Source: Chitinophaga sp. Ak27
GTDB lineage: Bacteria > Bacteroidota > Bacteroidia > Chitinophagales > Chitinophagaceae
DNA length: 64,000 nt
Assembly (NCBI RefSeq): GCF_012726295.1
Contig: NZ_JABAOB010000001.1
Coordinates: 1,922,001-1,986,000 of the forward strand
Reading direction: 5' to 3'
Shown: positions 52,629-60,672 of the stretch, one piece after another
How positions within the stretch are numbered: position 1 is the first letter of the stretch
Layout: each line of letters begins with the position of its first letter
Notes under the pieces: generated by a model
Told to the model about the DNA's origin: nothing
Database searches by the model: none
The model's input: the letters and a program-made list of their open reading frames with translations, nothing else
Made by a program: the position numbers and the translations under genes

Positions 52629-52681
52629 AGACGCCTCTGTAAAGTTTTTAAATATGCCGGAAAACTACGACAAAATCTGCG

Positions 52682-53125
52682 TTAATCGCAATGGCAGGTC
52701 CAGTCTTTATCCAGGTCGATGCAGGTGATCACCTTCGCATTTTCTTCGTCGCAGGGAGCAAAGACAATCCGCAGGTGCTGCCCCTCGCTGGAATAACCTT
52801 CCAGGGCATAGGTAGGGCAGGGTTTATCGGCTGGGTTCGATTTCTCCGGGTTGATTTTTCCTTCGGCCAGGATTTCCTCCACCTCAGTCTTTGTTACATG
52901 ACGGCAACCCATACGACAAATGGCGTGACTAGTATACTCCAGGCGAGCATGCCGGTTGAGCGCTTCGTTGGTGATAGGCGGGTTAGCAGTGGCATTACGT
53001 ACCACTACAGGCCTGGCTCCGGGGCCGGGCGGTGTAGATACACTCTTCCACCAGCGTTGCTGCCAGCCTGCCAGCAATAAAACGGATAAGAGTATAACCG
53101 GAAGATATTTTTGTATGGATTTCAT
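52682..53125 (-). CDS. DUF4258-type protein with N-terminal membrane anchor
   Basis: A 147-residue protein with one hydrophobic helix (about residues 8-21) and a C-terminal domain of the DUF4258 pattern: LEYTSHAICRMGCRHVTKTEVEEILAEGKINPE, then HLRIVFAPCDEENAKVITCIDLDKDW. Six Cys residues and a CHCD end suggest metal binding or disulfides in the periplasm. DUF4258 proteins elsewhere resemble RelE-like toxins, but the membrane anchor and absence of an antitoxin argue against that here. Function unknown. It is 53 bases upstream of plsC. Confidence 0.7.
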   Translation of the reverse strand: MKSIQKYLPVILLSVLLLAGWQQRWWKSVSTPPGPGARPVVVRNATANPPITNEALNRHARLEYTSHAICRMGCRHVTKTEVEEILAEGKINPEKSNPADKPCPTYALEGYSSEGQHLRIVFAPCDEENAKVITCIDLDKDWTCHCD

Positions 53126-53189
53126 ATAACAACAGAACGCCGCGCAAATTACTCAAAATTCCTTACCTAACTATGACATAAAAAGTTCC

Positions 53190-53197
53190 TACCTTTG
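53190..53197 (+). promoter_or_regulatory. -7 element of mtaB
   Basis: TACCTTTG matches TAnnTTTG exactly and ends 9 bases before ATG 53207. The mRNA therefore has almost no leader. It overlaps an in-frame TTG (53195), which rules out that codon as the start. Confidence 0.6.
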
Positions 53198-53206
53198 CCT
53201 CCCTTT

Positions 53207-54484
53207 ATGGAACAGGTAAAAACAGTAGCTTTTCATACACTCGGCTGTAAGCTGAATTTTTCAGAAACCTCCACTTTGAGCAGGTTGCTGGAACAGGATG
53301 GGTTTGTAAAAACGGATTTTGAAGATACCGCAGATGTTTATGTGATTAATACCTGTTCGGTAACCGATAATGCCGATAAAGAATGCCGTATGCTGGTACG
53401 CCGCATACAACGCCGCGCGCCGGGCAGTATGGTAGTCATCACCGGCTGCTATGCCCAGCTGAAGCCACAGGAAATCGCTTCTATTGAAGGGGTGGACCTG
53501 GTATTGGGCGCTGCTGAAAAATTCAATATTGCCGAGCACCTAAAAACACTGACCAAGGGCGACAGTACCAAAATCTGCTCTTGTGATATTGAGGAAGTGA
53601 ATAGCTTCCATGCCTCTTACTCTCTCAACGACCGCACCCGTACTTTCCTAAAGGTACAGGATGGCTGCGATTATACCTGCGCTTTCTGCACCATCCCGAT
53701 GGCCAGGGGAAAAAGCCGCAGCGACAGCGTGGCTAACGTGGTAGCCCACGCTCATACCCTTGCCGCTACCGGCGTAAAAGAGATTGTACTCACCGGTGTA
53801 AACCTGGGCGATTTTGGAAAAGGTTTTGAAGGCGGTAAAAAAAGGGAAGAATCCTTTTTTGAACTGGCACAGGAACTGGATAAGGTAGAAGGTATTTCCC
53901 GCTACCGCATTTCCTCCATAGAACCGAACCTGCTCACCAACGAGATCATTGAATTCGTGGCCAACAGCCACAAGTTCATGCCGCATTTTCATATTCCCCT
54001 GCAAAGTGGCAGCAACGAAATACTGGGATTGATGCGCCGCCGCTACCGCCGGGAACTCTATGCAGAAAAAGTGGCGCTGATCAAACAATTTATGCCGCAT
54101 TGCGCCATAGGCGTCGACGTGATAGTAGGCTTCCCCGCTGAAAGCGATGCCCACTTCCAGGAAACGTACGACTTCCTCCACGCACTGGATGTCACCTACC
54201 TGCACGTATTTACCTACTCAGAAAGGGCCAATACCCACGCATTGGATATTAAACCCGTAGTACCGGTGCATATCCGCAACGAACGAAACAAAATACTCCG
54301 TAACCTCAGTCATAAAAAACAACAGTTTTTCAACGAACAACACCTCCACCAAACCCGGAAAGTATTGTTTGAATCGTTGGGTAAAGATGGCATGATGGAA
54401 GGCTATACCGATAACTACATCAAAGTAACCACTCCTTTCCGACAGGAATGGCACAATCAGCTGATCGACTGGGAACTGCGTTAA
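53207..54484 (+). CDS. mtaB: tRNA t6A37 methylthiotransferase
   Basis: Radical-SAM enzyme that adds a methylthio group to N6-threonylcarbamoyladenosine 37 of tRNA. ATG 53207 gives the family start (MEQVKTVAFHTLGCKLNFSE). The N-terminal cluster Cys residues are in GCKLN, NTCSVT and TGCYAQ. The radical-SAM Cys motif is CDYTCAFCTIP near residue 150. A TRAM-like C-terminal region completes the 425 residues. Its 3' end overlaps the stop of the convergent MFS gene: a TTAA sequence supplies both stop codons. Confidence 0.93.
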   Translation: MEQVKTVAFHTLGCKLNFSETSTLSRLLEQDGFVKTDFEDTADVYVINTCSVTDNADKECRMLVRRIQRRAPGSMVVITGCYAQLKPQEIASIEGVDLVLGAAEKFNIAEHLKTLTKGDSTKICSCDIEEVNSFHASYSLNDRTRTFLKVQDGCDYTCAFCTIPMARGKSRSDSVANVVAHAHTLAATGVKEIVLTGVNLGDFGKGFEGGKKREESFFELAQELDKVEGISRYRISSIEPNLLTNEIIEFVANSHKFMPHFHIPLQSGSNEILGLMRRRYRRELYAEKVALIKQFMPHCAIGVDVIVGFPAESDAHFQETYDFLHALDVTYLHVFTYSERANTHALDIKPVVPVHIRNERNKILRNLSHKKQQFFNEQHLHQTRKVLFESLGKDGMMEGYTDNYIKVTTPFRQEWHNQLIDWELR

Positions 54485-55965
54485 CTGGATTTTCTCCGGA
54501 GTAAAAAGCCCCGGAAATGCCCATGCCAGGCAATGAGGTTGCCTATCAGGAAATAGTCTTTAAGATTATTCCGGATTGCACTGCGCATAATACGCGCCAC
54601 CACATTACGGCCTACTTCTCCCTTTTCAGCGATCCACGGCAATAATTCCAGGGAAAGTATCGATAATACCGCACTCAGGAGAAACAGGAAATTCCATTCA
54701 TGCAGGTACAACAAGTGAAATACCTTCTGTTTATAAGGCCCCGTGAAAGTAGCATCAATCTGCACATGCCTTAATTCGAAAAAGTCGGCCAGGTAACCGC
54801 CTAGCAATGGCGCCAGCGCAGAGAATACCGCCGTAATAATATTCTTGGCAGACAGGTATACCACCGCATCCCTTGTAGGCGCCAGCTTCAAGCCAATATT
54901 GTTTAAGGATAAGTTGACGCCTGCGTTGGCAATCCCCGTAAATATGTGGATCAATACCAGCAACAGGATATTGATATATTGCATGGAATAAATGCCTACA
55001 AAACACCAGGCCACCAGGCACGCTACATACAAAGGACCGCTGATAGCTATTATCGACTTATTGCTGTACCTGTCTGCAAATATTCCCCACATCCGGAAAG
55101 TAAATACGCCTGTAAGCTGGCTTACCATGAGTAATACCGTAATATAAGACAGGGATAGATGCATGCTCTTCATCATAAACACGGTAAAGAAAGGCATGGC
55201 TATACCTACGGCAAATGCCCAGGCAGAATTGAATAATAACAGCCGCAAAAAATTAGGATCCTGTAAAGGGCGCATCAGTAATTTAAATATATTCGCCTTG
55301 TCCATCTGCGACTGCGGCTCTTCTGCCCTGGCTAAAATCAGCGCGCCTACAATACCCGCAATGCCTGCAAGCACAAACATGCAATAGTAAGTAGTGAGCT
55401 CATATGCAGGATAATGCCGGCGGATATAATCCACCCCAAATGCGGCCAGCAGGCTGAGTATTACATTCAGTCCCTGCGTATAGGCGCTTCTTTTGGCAAA
55501 ATAACTGCCCATAACATGTTCCGGCACCAGGTCTTTTACCCAGGCATTCCAGCTGGGGCCGGCCACAGACCCGAAAAAATAAAAGAAAAAAAGAAAAACA
55601 ATCAGGAAACGGATATTTCCCAGATCAGGGAATAGTAGAGGGATAACGCCGGTCAGCAATAACGGTATCCGGGCCAATAAAGAACAAACAACCGTTACCA
55701 GGCGGCGGTTGTTTGTTCTTCTTACCAGCCAGATAGATACCAGCTGAAATACGTTTGTTAATGTGGGTAAAGCAGATATCAACCCAATCTGCAGGTTGTT
55801 GGCGCCCATCAATAATGCCATGGCCACCAGGAAAGCGCCGCCTGTGAGCGTAATCATGGCTTCTGCTGCAAGTCCATCTACAATCAGGATCTGCATGCCC
55901 TGCTTGATATCGGTTTCCGTTAGCTGTTGCTGTGGTTTCAGATGCATACGATCAGGTTTCAGCAT
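54481..55965 (-). CDS. MFS transporter of unknown substrate
   Basis: Integral membrane protein with 12 or so predicted helices. ATG 55965 (MLKPDRMHLKPQQQLTETDI) is the preferred start; ATG 55947 is possible, and a TTG at 55989 is unlikely. The first helices include AEAMITLTGGAFLVAMALLMGANNLQIGLISALP. The loop after helix 2 (WLVRRTNNRRL) is the MFS signature position, and the second-half motif is FRMWGIFADRYSNKSI. Length is 494 residues. The substrate cannot be inferred from its neighbours (mtaB and a DinB protein). Confidence 0.8.
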   Translation of the reverse strand: MLKPDRMHLKPQQQLTETDIKQGMQILIVDGLAAEAMITLTGGAFLVAMALLMGANNLQIGLISALPTLTNVFQLVSIWLVRRTNNRRLVTVVCSLLARIPLLLTGVIPLLFPDLGNIRFLIVFLFFFYFFGSVAGPSWNAWVKDLVPEHVMGSYFAKRSAYTQGLNVILSLLAAFGVDYIRRHYPAYELTTYYCMFVLAGIAGIVGALILARAEEPQSQMDKANIFKLLMRPLQDPNFLRLLLFNSAWAFAVGIAMPFFTVFMMKSMHLSLSYITVLLMVSQLTGVFTFRMWGIFADRYSNKSIIAISGPLYVACLVAWCFVGIYSMQYINILLLVLIHIFTGIANAGVNLSLNNIGLKLAPTRDAVVYLSAKNIITAVFSALAPLLGGYLADFFELRHVQIDATFTGPYKQKVFHLLYLHEWNFLFLLSAVLSILSLELLPWIAEKGEVGRNVVARIMRSAIRNNLKDYFLIGNLIAWHGHFRGFLLRRKSS

Positions 55966-56017
55966 AAAACAGATAACGGAAAGCGACAATGATTATACCA
56001 TACCGGTGGTCATTCGC

Positions 56018-56632
56018 CTACTTAGGAAATCCGGCGTCTGCTTTCACTTCCTGTAACTGTTGGGTGTGCCTGTTGGTATGTGCCGCATCCAGCAACAATA
56101 GCTGGTAGGCATCAATCATGCCCAGCACCGGGTGGTTCATTACATGGTTACGCAGATCATCATTAGTACTGGTTACATATTCAATCAGCTTATTTCTTTG
56201 CTCGGTAAAATTTTTGATCGCTTCCCCATCAGAGGAATATCCATGTTTAGGTATGCCAAACTCGGGCGCCTTTACCTTATGGCTCCGGTCCTCCACATTT
56301 TTAATGATTTGCTCATCCGTTATTTTGATCTCCGCCCTTTTTTCAGGATTTACCGGTTGTTTCACCAATTGTTGTTCTCCTTCCATAATAGCCTTTTCAA
56401 TGAGGGTAATATGCTCCACACATTCTATCACCGACCAGCGATCTGGAGCGGTTTTATATTCCAGCTGTGCATCGCTCAGCCCTTGTACTTCTTTCAGGAG
56501 GTTGTCCCTGGTTTCCTGTAATTGGGAGATGAGCAGTGTTTTGTCTTCATGTACCACCTTCTTAGCGGGAGGTTGAAATGCCATAAAGTTTATGCTAGCG
56601 GCAGTAAGCAGCAATAACCGTAACTTTTTCAT
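56018..56632 (-). CDS. secreted DinB-family protein
   Basis: Four-helix-bundle protein of the DinB/YfiT type with a signal peptide (MKKLRLLLLTAASINFMA). The three metal-binding His positions fit the family: one in VIECVEHITLIE (near residue 73), and two in the C-terminal AAHTNRHTQQLQEVK (near residue 185). Members bind zinc or nickel; some are thiol transferases using bacillithiol or mycothiol. A YpdA-like reductase elsewhere in the window would fit a bacillithiol setting. Export to the periplasm is unusual for such enzymes. Function unknown. Confidence 0.78.
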   Translation of the reverse strand: MKKLRLLLLTAASINFMAFQPPAKKVVHEDKTLLISQLQETRDNLLKEVQGLSDAQLEYKTAPDRWSVIECVEHITLIEKAIMEGEQQLVKQPVNPEKRAEIKITDEQIIKNVEDRSHKVKAPEFGIPKHGYSSDGEAIKNFTEQRNKLIEYVTSTNDDLRNHVMNHPVLGMIDAYQLLLLDAAHTNRHTQQLQEVKADAGFPK

Positions 56633-56688
56633 GCGGATAAGTTTAAGTGCCAGAAATTGGAGTTAGAGATAAGATTGCGAAAAGTAAT

Positions 56689-57327
56689 TTACGAAAAACC
56701 GATGATCTCCAGAAATTCTTCCCGGCTGATGAAAGCCGCACCCAGTGAGGCCAGATGTGTAGTATGCACCTGGCAGTCGATCATTTTCAGCTCAGACGCG
56801 TAGGTTTGTACAAAGGTTATAAAGGCGGCCTTGGAGGCATTGCTCACATCCGAAAACATCGACTCGCCGAAGAAGAAAGGACCCGTTTTAACGCCATAGA
56901 GACCGCCAACCAGCTGGTTGTCCTGCCAGCATTCTACCGACATCGCATAGCCGGCCTTATGTAAACGGATATAGGCTTCCTGCATTTCGGGGGTAATCCA
57001 GGTACCGGTTTGCCCAGGCCTCGGAATGGTGCTACAGCGTTGAATCACTGCTGCAAAATCTTCGTTATAGGAAATATGGAATTGTTGCCGCCGCAATACT
57101 TGCTTCATACTGGCAGACACCTTTAGTTCATCGGGAAATAATACAAACCGGGGATCTGGGCTCCACCAGAGGATAGGTGGCTCATCGTACCAGGGAAAAA
57201 TACCTGAACGGTAGGCCAGTAACAGTCGTTCTACGGAGAGATCGCCTCCTACCGCCAGTAATCCATCCGGCTCAGCAAGCTGCACAGGCGGAAAGATTAA
57301 TTTTTTATTAAGACGAAAAATAGACAT
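56689..57327 (-). CDS. aat: leucyl/phenylalanyl-tRNA-protein transferase
   Basis: Adds Leu or Phe to N-termini starting with Arg or Lys, making them substrates for ClpS-ClpAP. ATG 57327 (MSIFRLNKKLIFPP) is chosen: the upstream extension overlaps clpS and is not family-like. Aat motifs are clear: LLAVGGDLSVERLLLAYRSGIFPW near residue 25, WWSPDPRFVL, GTWITPEMQEAYIRLHKAG and GPFFFGESMFS. It is preceded by clpS with one base between the stop and this start, so the N-end rule pair is translationally coupled. Confidence 0.94.
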   Translation of the reverse strand: MSIFRLNKKLIFPPVQLAEPDGLLAVGGDLSVERLLLAYRSGIFPWYDEPPILWWSPDPRFVLFPDELKVSASMKQVLRRQQFHISYNEDFAAVIQRCSTIPRPGQTGTWITPEMQEAYIRLHKAGYAMSVECWQDNQLVGGLYGVKTGPFFFGESMFSDVSNASKAAFITFVQTYASELKMIDCQVHTTHLASLGAAFISREEFLEIIGFS

Positions 57328-57328
57328 A

Positions 57329-57637
57329 TCAGGTGCCTGCCATTTCTTCAATAGTAGCACTTAAACCTCTTTCCTGGAGGGCCTCACACAAAGGACGCAG
57401 CTTAATATACTCACCCTGTTTTACGGCGTATTTGCCGTTAAAATGAATAATCAGGGCACATTGCTCTGCCTGCTCATGTGTATGCCCGCAAACTTCCATA
57501 AGGGAAGCAATCACCCAATCAAATGTATTTACCTCATCATTCCATACCACCAGACTAAACGGAAACTGCTCATCTTCCGCTATCAATACGTCTACTTCTT
57601 CCTCCGGTAGTACTTTTGTGCTTGTACGATCGCTCAT
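57329..57637 (-). CDS. clpS: ATP-dependent Clp protease adaptor ClpS
   Basis: Delivers N-degron proteins to ClpAP or ClpCP. A 102-residue protein with the ClpS core: SLVVWNDEVNTFDWVIASLMEVCGHTHEQAEQCALIIHFNGKYAV. It includes the Asn-Asp residues that bind the free N-terminus (NDEVNTF) and the His loop (HFNGK). A charged N-terminal extension of about 25 residues precedes it. It is co-transcribed with aat, which makes the N-degrons it recognises. Confidence 0.93.
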   Translation of the reverse strand: MSDRTSTKVLPEEEVDVLIAEDEQFPFSLVVWNDEVNTFDWVIASLMEVCGHTHEQAEQCALIIHFNGKYAVKQGEYIKLRPLCEALQERGLSATIEEMAGT

Positions 57638-57736
57638 CTTTGAAAAAAGCTTTACGCAAAATTACATGGATTATTCGTTAATTTATCCATATTTAGGACC
57701 GATACCCTGATTTTAGAGATATAAAAATGGTAATTA

Positions 57737-59878
57737 ATGAAAGGACTGGTTTTACTCATGGACACAAATTTACCACTGAAAGATCCTGTACCGATCTTCT
57801 CGCTGGTATTGTTTATTATACTGCTGGCCCCTATCATCCTGCGTAAATTCAGGATACCCAGTATCATAGGGCTCATTATCGCCGGCATGCTGATCGGGGA
57901 TCACGGGTTTAAAATAGTTGAAAAAGGAAGTATTAACCTGTTTGCCAATGCAGGCTTGCTCTATATTATGTTCCTGGCCGGACTGGAGCTGGACATGACC
58001 GAGTTTCGCAAAAACCGCTACCGTAGTATGGTTTTCGGTGCTTTTACCTTTTTTATTCCGCTCATCATGGGATTTGTGGTATGTACCTACGTACTGCATT
58101 TCAATTTTATGGCTACCCTGCTGGTATCCAGCATGTTTGCCACCCATACCCTGGTGGCCTACCCACTGGCCAGCCGGCTGGGCATCACTAAAAATGAGGC
58201 CGTTACTGTAGCGGTAGGAGGTACTATCATCACCGATACCGCCGTACTGCTCATCCTTGCCATCATCACCGGGGCCCAGGCGGGCAACCTCAACACCTAC
58301 TTCTGGGTACGTTTGGGCATTTCCCTGGCCATTTTTGCCGTTATTATCCTCTGGCTGATGCCTATGCTGGGCAGATGGTTTTTCAAGAAAATAAAGGACG
58401 ATAAAACATCCCACTTCATATTTGTACTGGCATTGGTATTTGCCGCCGCCTTCCTGGCAGAACTGGCGGGCGTAGAAGGTATTATTGGGGCCTTCCTCGC
58501 TGGATTGGCCCTCAACCAGCTGATTCCGCACACTTCCCCACTGATGAACCGGATCGAATTTGTGGGAAATGCCCTGTTTATTCCGTTTTTCCTTATCAGC
58601 GTAGGGATGCTGGTAGATTTACGGGTATTACTCAAAGGTCCTGAAGCCCTGATCATTGCCGGGGCGCTCACCCTTATGGCCCTGTGCAGTAAATGGCTCG
58701 CCGCCTTCTTTACCCAGTTGTCGTTCAGGTACAGCAACACCCAGCGGAACGTGATCTTTGGCCTCAGCAGCGCCCATGCGGCCGCTACGATTGCCGTTAT
58801 CCTCATTGGATATAATATGGGCATTGTAGATGAAAATGTATTGAATGGAACGGTAATCCTGATCCTCATCACCTGTCTTACCGGGTCTTTTGTAACGGAA
58901 AACGCCGGCCGCCGGTTGGCCATCCAGGAAGCAGAAAACAAACCGGAAAATCCGGAACAACCGGAACGCATCCTGGTACCGGTGTCCAACCCCGAACGGA
59001 TCGAATCCTTACTCGATTTTGCAGTGATGATCAAAGACACCAGCGCCCCCACCCCTATTTACCCGCTGGCAGTAGTGCAGGATAACGACGAAGCCAAAGA
59101 AAAGATACATCTTACCAATAAAATGCTGGAGAAAGCAGTGATACATGCCGCTGCCACAGAAAGCCCCGTACAGGTGGTTACCCGCATAGACCTGAACGTG
59201 TCTGATGGTATTACCCGCGCCACCAAGGAATTGCTGATCAGCGATGTCATCCTGGGCTGGACAGACAGAACCAGCACTACCGACCGCTGGCTGGGAAATA
59301 TCTTCGGTACCACACTCGACAACGTTTTACAACGGGTGTGGGAAACGGTATATGTATGTAATTTCCATTCCCCGTTGAACACTACCAAGAAAATGGTGCT
59401 CGTAATACCTCCCAACGCGGAATATGAATTGGGATTCCTGCATTACCTGCAGAAAATGTTCATGCTCGCTAAACAGGCAGGCGCACGCCTATTGGTATTC
59501 TGTAATGCAAAAACCCAGGTCATTACCGAAGCTTTTTCTGAGAAATCAAAACTCAGTGTAGACCTTAGCTTTAAACAATTTGATACCCTGGAAGATTTCC
59601 TGATCCTTTCCCGCGAAATTACCCGCGATGACCTCGTAGTAGTGGTAACAGCGCGTAAAAGTACGCTTTCCTATCATGCGTATATGGATAACATTCCGGC
59701 CAAACTGGAACGTCATTTTAAAGATAATAACGTAATCCTGTTGTACCCGGAACAAAGAGAGTTTAACTCGCTCGAAGCAGGCCTGCAGCCGGAAGACCTC
59801 ACACTGGCACCTATACAGGAACAAATTGCCAACCTGAACAAACTGGGTAAGGCGGTAAGACGAATATTTAAGAAATAG
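57737..59878 (+). CDS. CPA2-family cation:proton antiporter with C-terminal universal-stress-type domain
   Basis: Sodium- or potassium-proton exchanger of the KefB/NapA type. About 12 hydrophobic helices span residues 15-395, with the GLIIAGMLIGDHGF motif, the AGLELDMTEFRKNR segment, and AAAFLAELAGVEGIIGAFLAGLALN carrying the ion-binding Glu/Asp pattern. A cytoplasmic tail of about 300 residues follows. It contains no TrkA-N nucleotide motif; its first part (ILVPVSNPERIESLLDFAVMI) looks like a UspA-type domain. ATG 57758 is a possible alternative start. Repeat copy C overlaps its stop codon. Confidence 0.85.
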   Translation: MKGLVLLMDTNLPLKDPVPIFSLVLFIILLAPIILRKFRIPSIIGLIIAGMLIGDHGFKIVEKGSINLFANAGLLYIMFLAGLELDMTEFRKNRYRSMVFGAFTFFIPLIMGFVVCTYVLHFNFMATLLVSSMFATHTLVAYPLASRLGITKNEAVTVAVGGTIITDTAVLLILAIITGAQAGNLNTYFWVRLGISLAIFAVIILWLMPMLGRWFFKKIKDDKTSHFIFVLALVFAAAFLAELAGVEGIIGAFLAGLALNQLIPHTSPLMNRIEFVGNALFIPFFLISVGMLVDLRVLLKGPEALIIAGALTLMALCSKWLAAFFTQLSFRYSNTQRNVIFGLSSAHAAATIAVILIGYNMGIVDENVLNGTVILILITCLTGSFVTENAGRRLAIQEAENKPENPEQPERILVPVSNPERIESLLDFAVMIKDTSAPTPIYPLAVVQDNDEAKEKIHLTNKMLEKAVIHAAATESPVQVVTRIDLNVSDGITRATKELLISDVILGWTDRTSTTDRWLGNIFGTTLDNVLQRVWETVYVCNFHSPLNTTKKMVLVIPPNAEYELGFLHYLQKMFMLAKQAGARLLVFCNAKTQVITEAFSEKSKLSVDLSFKQFDTLEDFLILSREITRDDLVVVVTARKSTLSYHAYMDNIPAKLERHFKDNNVILLYPEQREFNSLEAGLQPEDLTLAPIQEQIANLNKLGKAVRRIFKK

Positions 59879-59995
59879 CTGAAAGCATAAGGCGGAAAGC
59901 AAAAAACTATTGTGGCGGATAATCTTTGCGAATATGTAAATCGCATTGGTCATTCGCCACAATAGTTTTTTGCTTTCCGCTTTATGCCTTTAGCT
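59877..59995. repeat. AAAGC-palindrome element, copy C
   Basis: Arms of 41 bases (59877-59917 and 59955-59995) pair with three mismatches, each a possible G-T wobble. The arms hold GAAAGC, GGAAAGC and AAAAAACTATTGTGGCG words as in copies A and B. The centre contains a second pair, TGCGA and TCGCA. The left end overlaps the antiporter stop codon. The tRNA terminator follows 5 bases later. Confidence 0.9.
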
Positions 59996-60000
59996 AATAA

Positions 60001-60034
60001 AAAAAGGTCCTGCAAAAACTGCAGGACCTTTTTA
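60001..60034 (-). terminator. terminator of the tRNA-Val cluster
   Basis: Stem AAAAAGGTCCTGCA / TGCAGGACCTTTTT (60001-60033) with a 5-base loop. Transcription from the tRNA cluster on the minus strand ends here, and it may also serve the plus strand. Confidence 0.85.
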
Positions 60035-60048
60035 ATTTGTGTGTAGTG

Positions 60049-60123
60049 TGGGAGCTACTGGATTCGAACCAGTGACCCTCTGCTTGTAAGGCAGATGCTC
60101 TGAACCAGCTGAGCTAAGCTCCC
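60049..60123 (-). tRNA. tRNA-Val (TAC), copy 1
   Basis: Complete cloverleaf on the minus strand: acceptor GGGAGCT/AGCTCCC, D arm GCTCAGCTGGTTCAGAGC, anticodon loop CTTACAA (anticodon TAC), T arm with GGTTCGAATCC, discriminator A. CCA not encoded. It is identical to the next two copies. Confidence 0.95.
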
Positions 60124-60155
60124 GAAAGATCTTTAAGACGGAACGTTGATGGTAG

Positions 60156-60230
60156 TGGGAGCTACTGGATTCGAACCAGTGACCCTCTGCTTGTAAGGCA
60201 GATGCTCTGAACCAGCTGAGCTAAGCTCCC
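60156..60230 (-). tRNA. tRNA-Val (TAC), copy 2
   Basis: Same 75 bases as copy 1. The 32-base spacer to copy 1 contains the palindrome AAAGATCTTT. Confidence 0.95.
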
Positions 60231-60267
60231 GCTAAAGATCTTTAGTAAATATGTCAAAAAATTGAAG

Positions 60268-60342
60268 TGGGAGCTACTGGATTCGAACCAGTGACCCTCT
60301 GCTTGTAAGGCAGATGCTCTGAACCAGCTGAGCTAAGCTCCC
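60268..60342 (-). tRNA. tRNA-Val (TAC), copy 3
   Basis: Same 75 bases as copies 1 and 2. It is the first to be transcribed: a perfect -33/-7 promoter lies 41 bases upstream. The spacer to copy 2 (37 bases) also contains AAAGATCTTT. Confidence 0.95.
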
Positions 60343-60383
60343 TTTTTATTTGTAGCCATCATTCCTTTTGTTCGATGGGATTG

Positions 60384-60414
60384 CAAAGGTATAAACTAAT
60401 TTTATTCTACCAAA
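60384..60414 (-). promoter_or_regulatory. promoter of the tRNA-Val cluster
   Basis: Minus-strand TACCTTTG (60391 down to 60384) and TTTG (60414 down to 60411) with a 19-base spacer. Spacing and boxes are the same as in the initiator tRNA promoter at 5.4 kb. Confidence 0.8.
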
Positions 60415-60625
60415 TATTTTTTGAAAAAAGCAGGAAAACAAGATAGCAAAAAGTAAGCGCATTTCCCCCAAACCATCTCCCATAGCATATTTTCAAAGGA
60501 GCAAAATTACACTTCAATTTTATAAATCCTTCGCTGCTCTTTTTCATTTATATATATGGAGCATCAATAATGTGCATTTTTTTAGGGGATTTCCTGTTTT
60601 TCATTTTCGCTTCATCTTCGGCGGC

Positions 60626-60633
60626 TAGCTTTG
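60626..60633 (+). promoter_or_regulatory. -7 element of the repeat-protein gene
   Basis: TAGCTTTG matches TAnnTTTG. The ATG at 60673 is 39 bases downstream. The -33 box is unclear. Confidence 0.4.
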
Positions 60634-60672
60634 TTCCTGATATAATTATTGAACAACCGAAAAATCTTTGTC

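Larger units (their letters stand above)
60343..60672. other. intergenic region between the tRNA-Val cluster and the repeat-protein gene
   Basis: 330 bases, AT-rich in the middle. It holds the tRNA promoter (60384-60414, minus) and a -7 element for the right-hand gene (60626-60633, plus). A short frame at 60570-60752 overlaps the next gene out of frame and is not thought to be real. Nothing else was recognised. Confidence 0.6.

Noticed and set aside
52682..53125. Toxin of a toxin-antitoxin pair (DUF4258)
   Set aside because: It has a membrane anchor and no partner gene; the neighbours are plsC and priA.
53195..53206. TTG 53195 as start of mtaB
   Set aside because: It overlaps the -7 promoter element TACCTTTG; the normal family start is ATG 53207.
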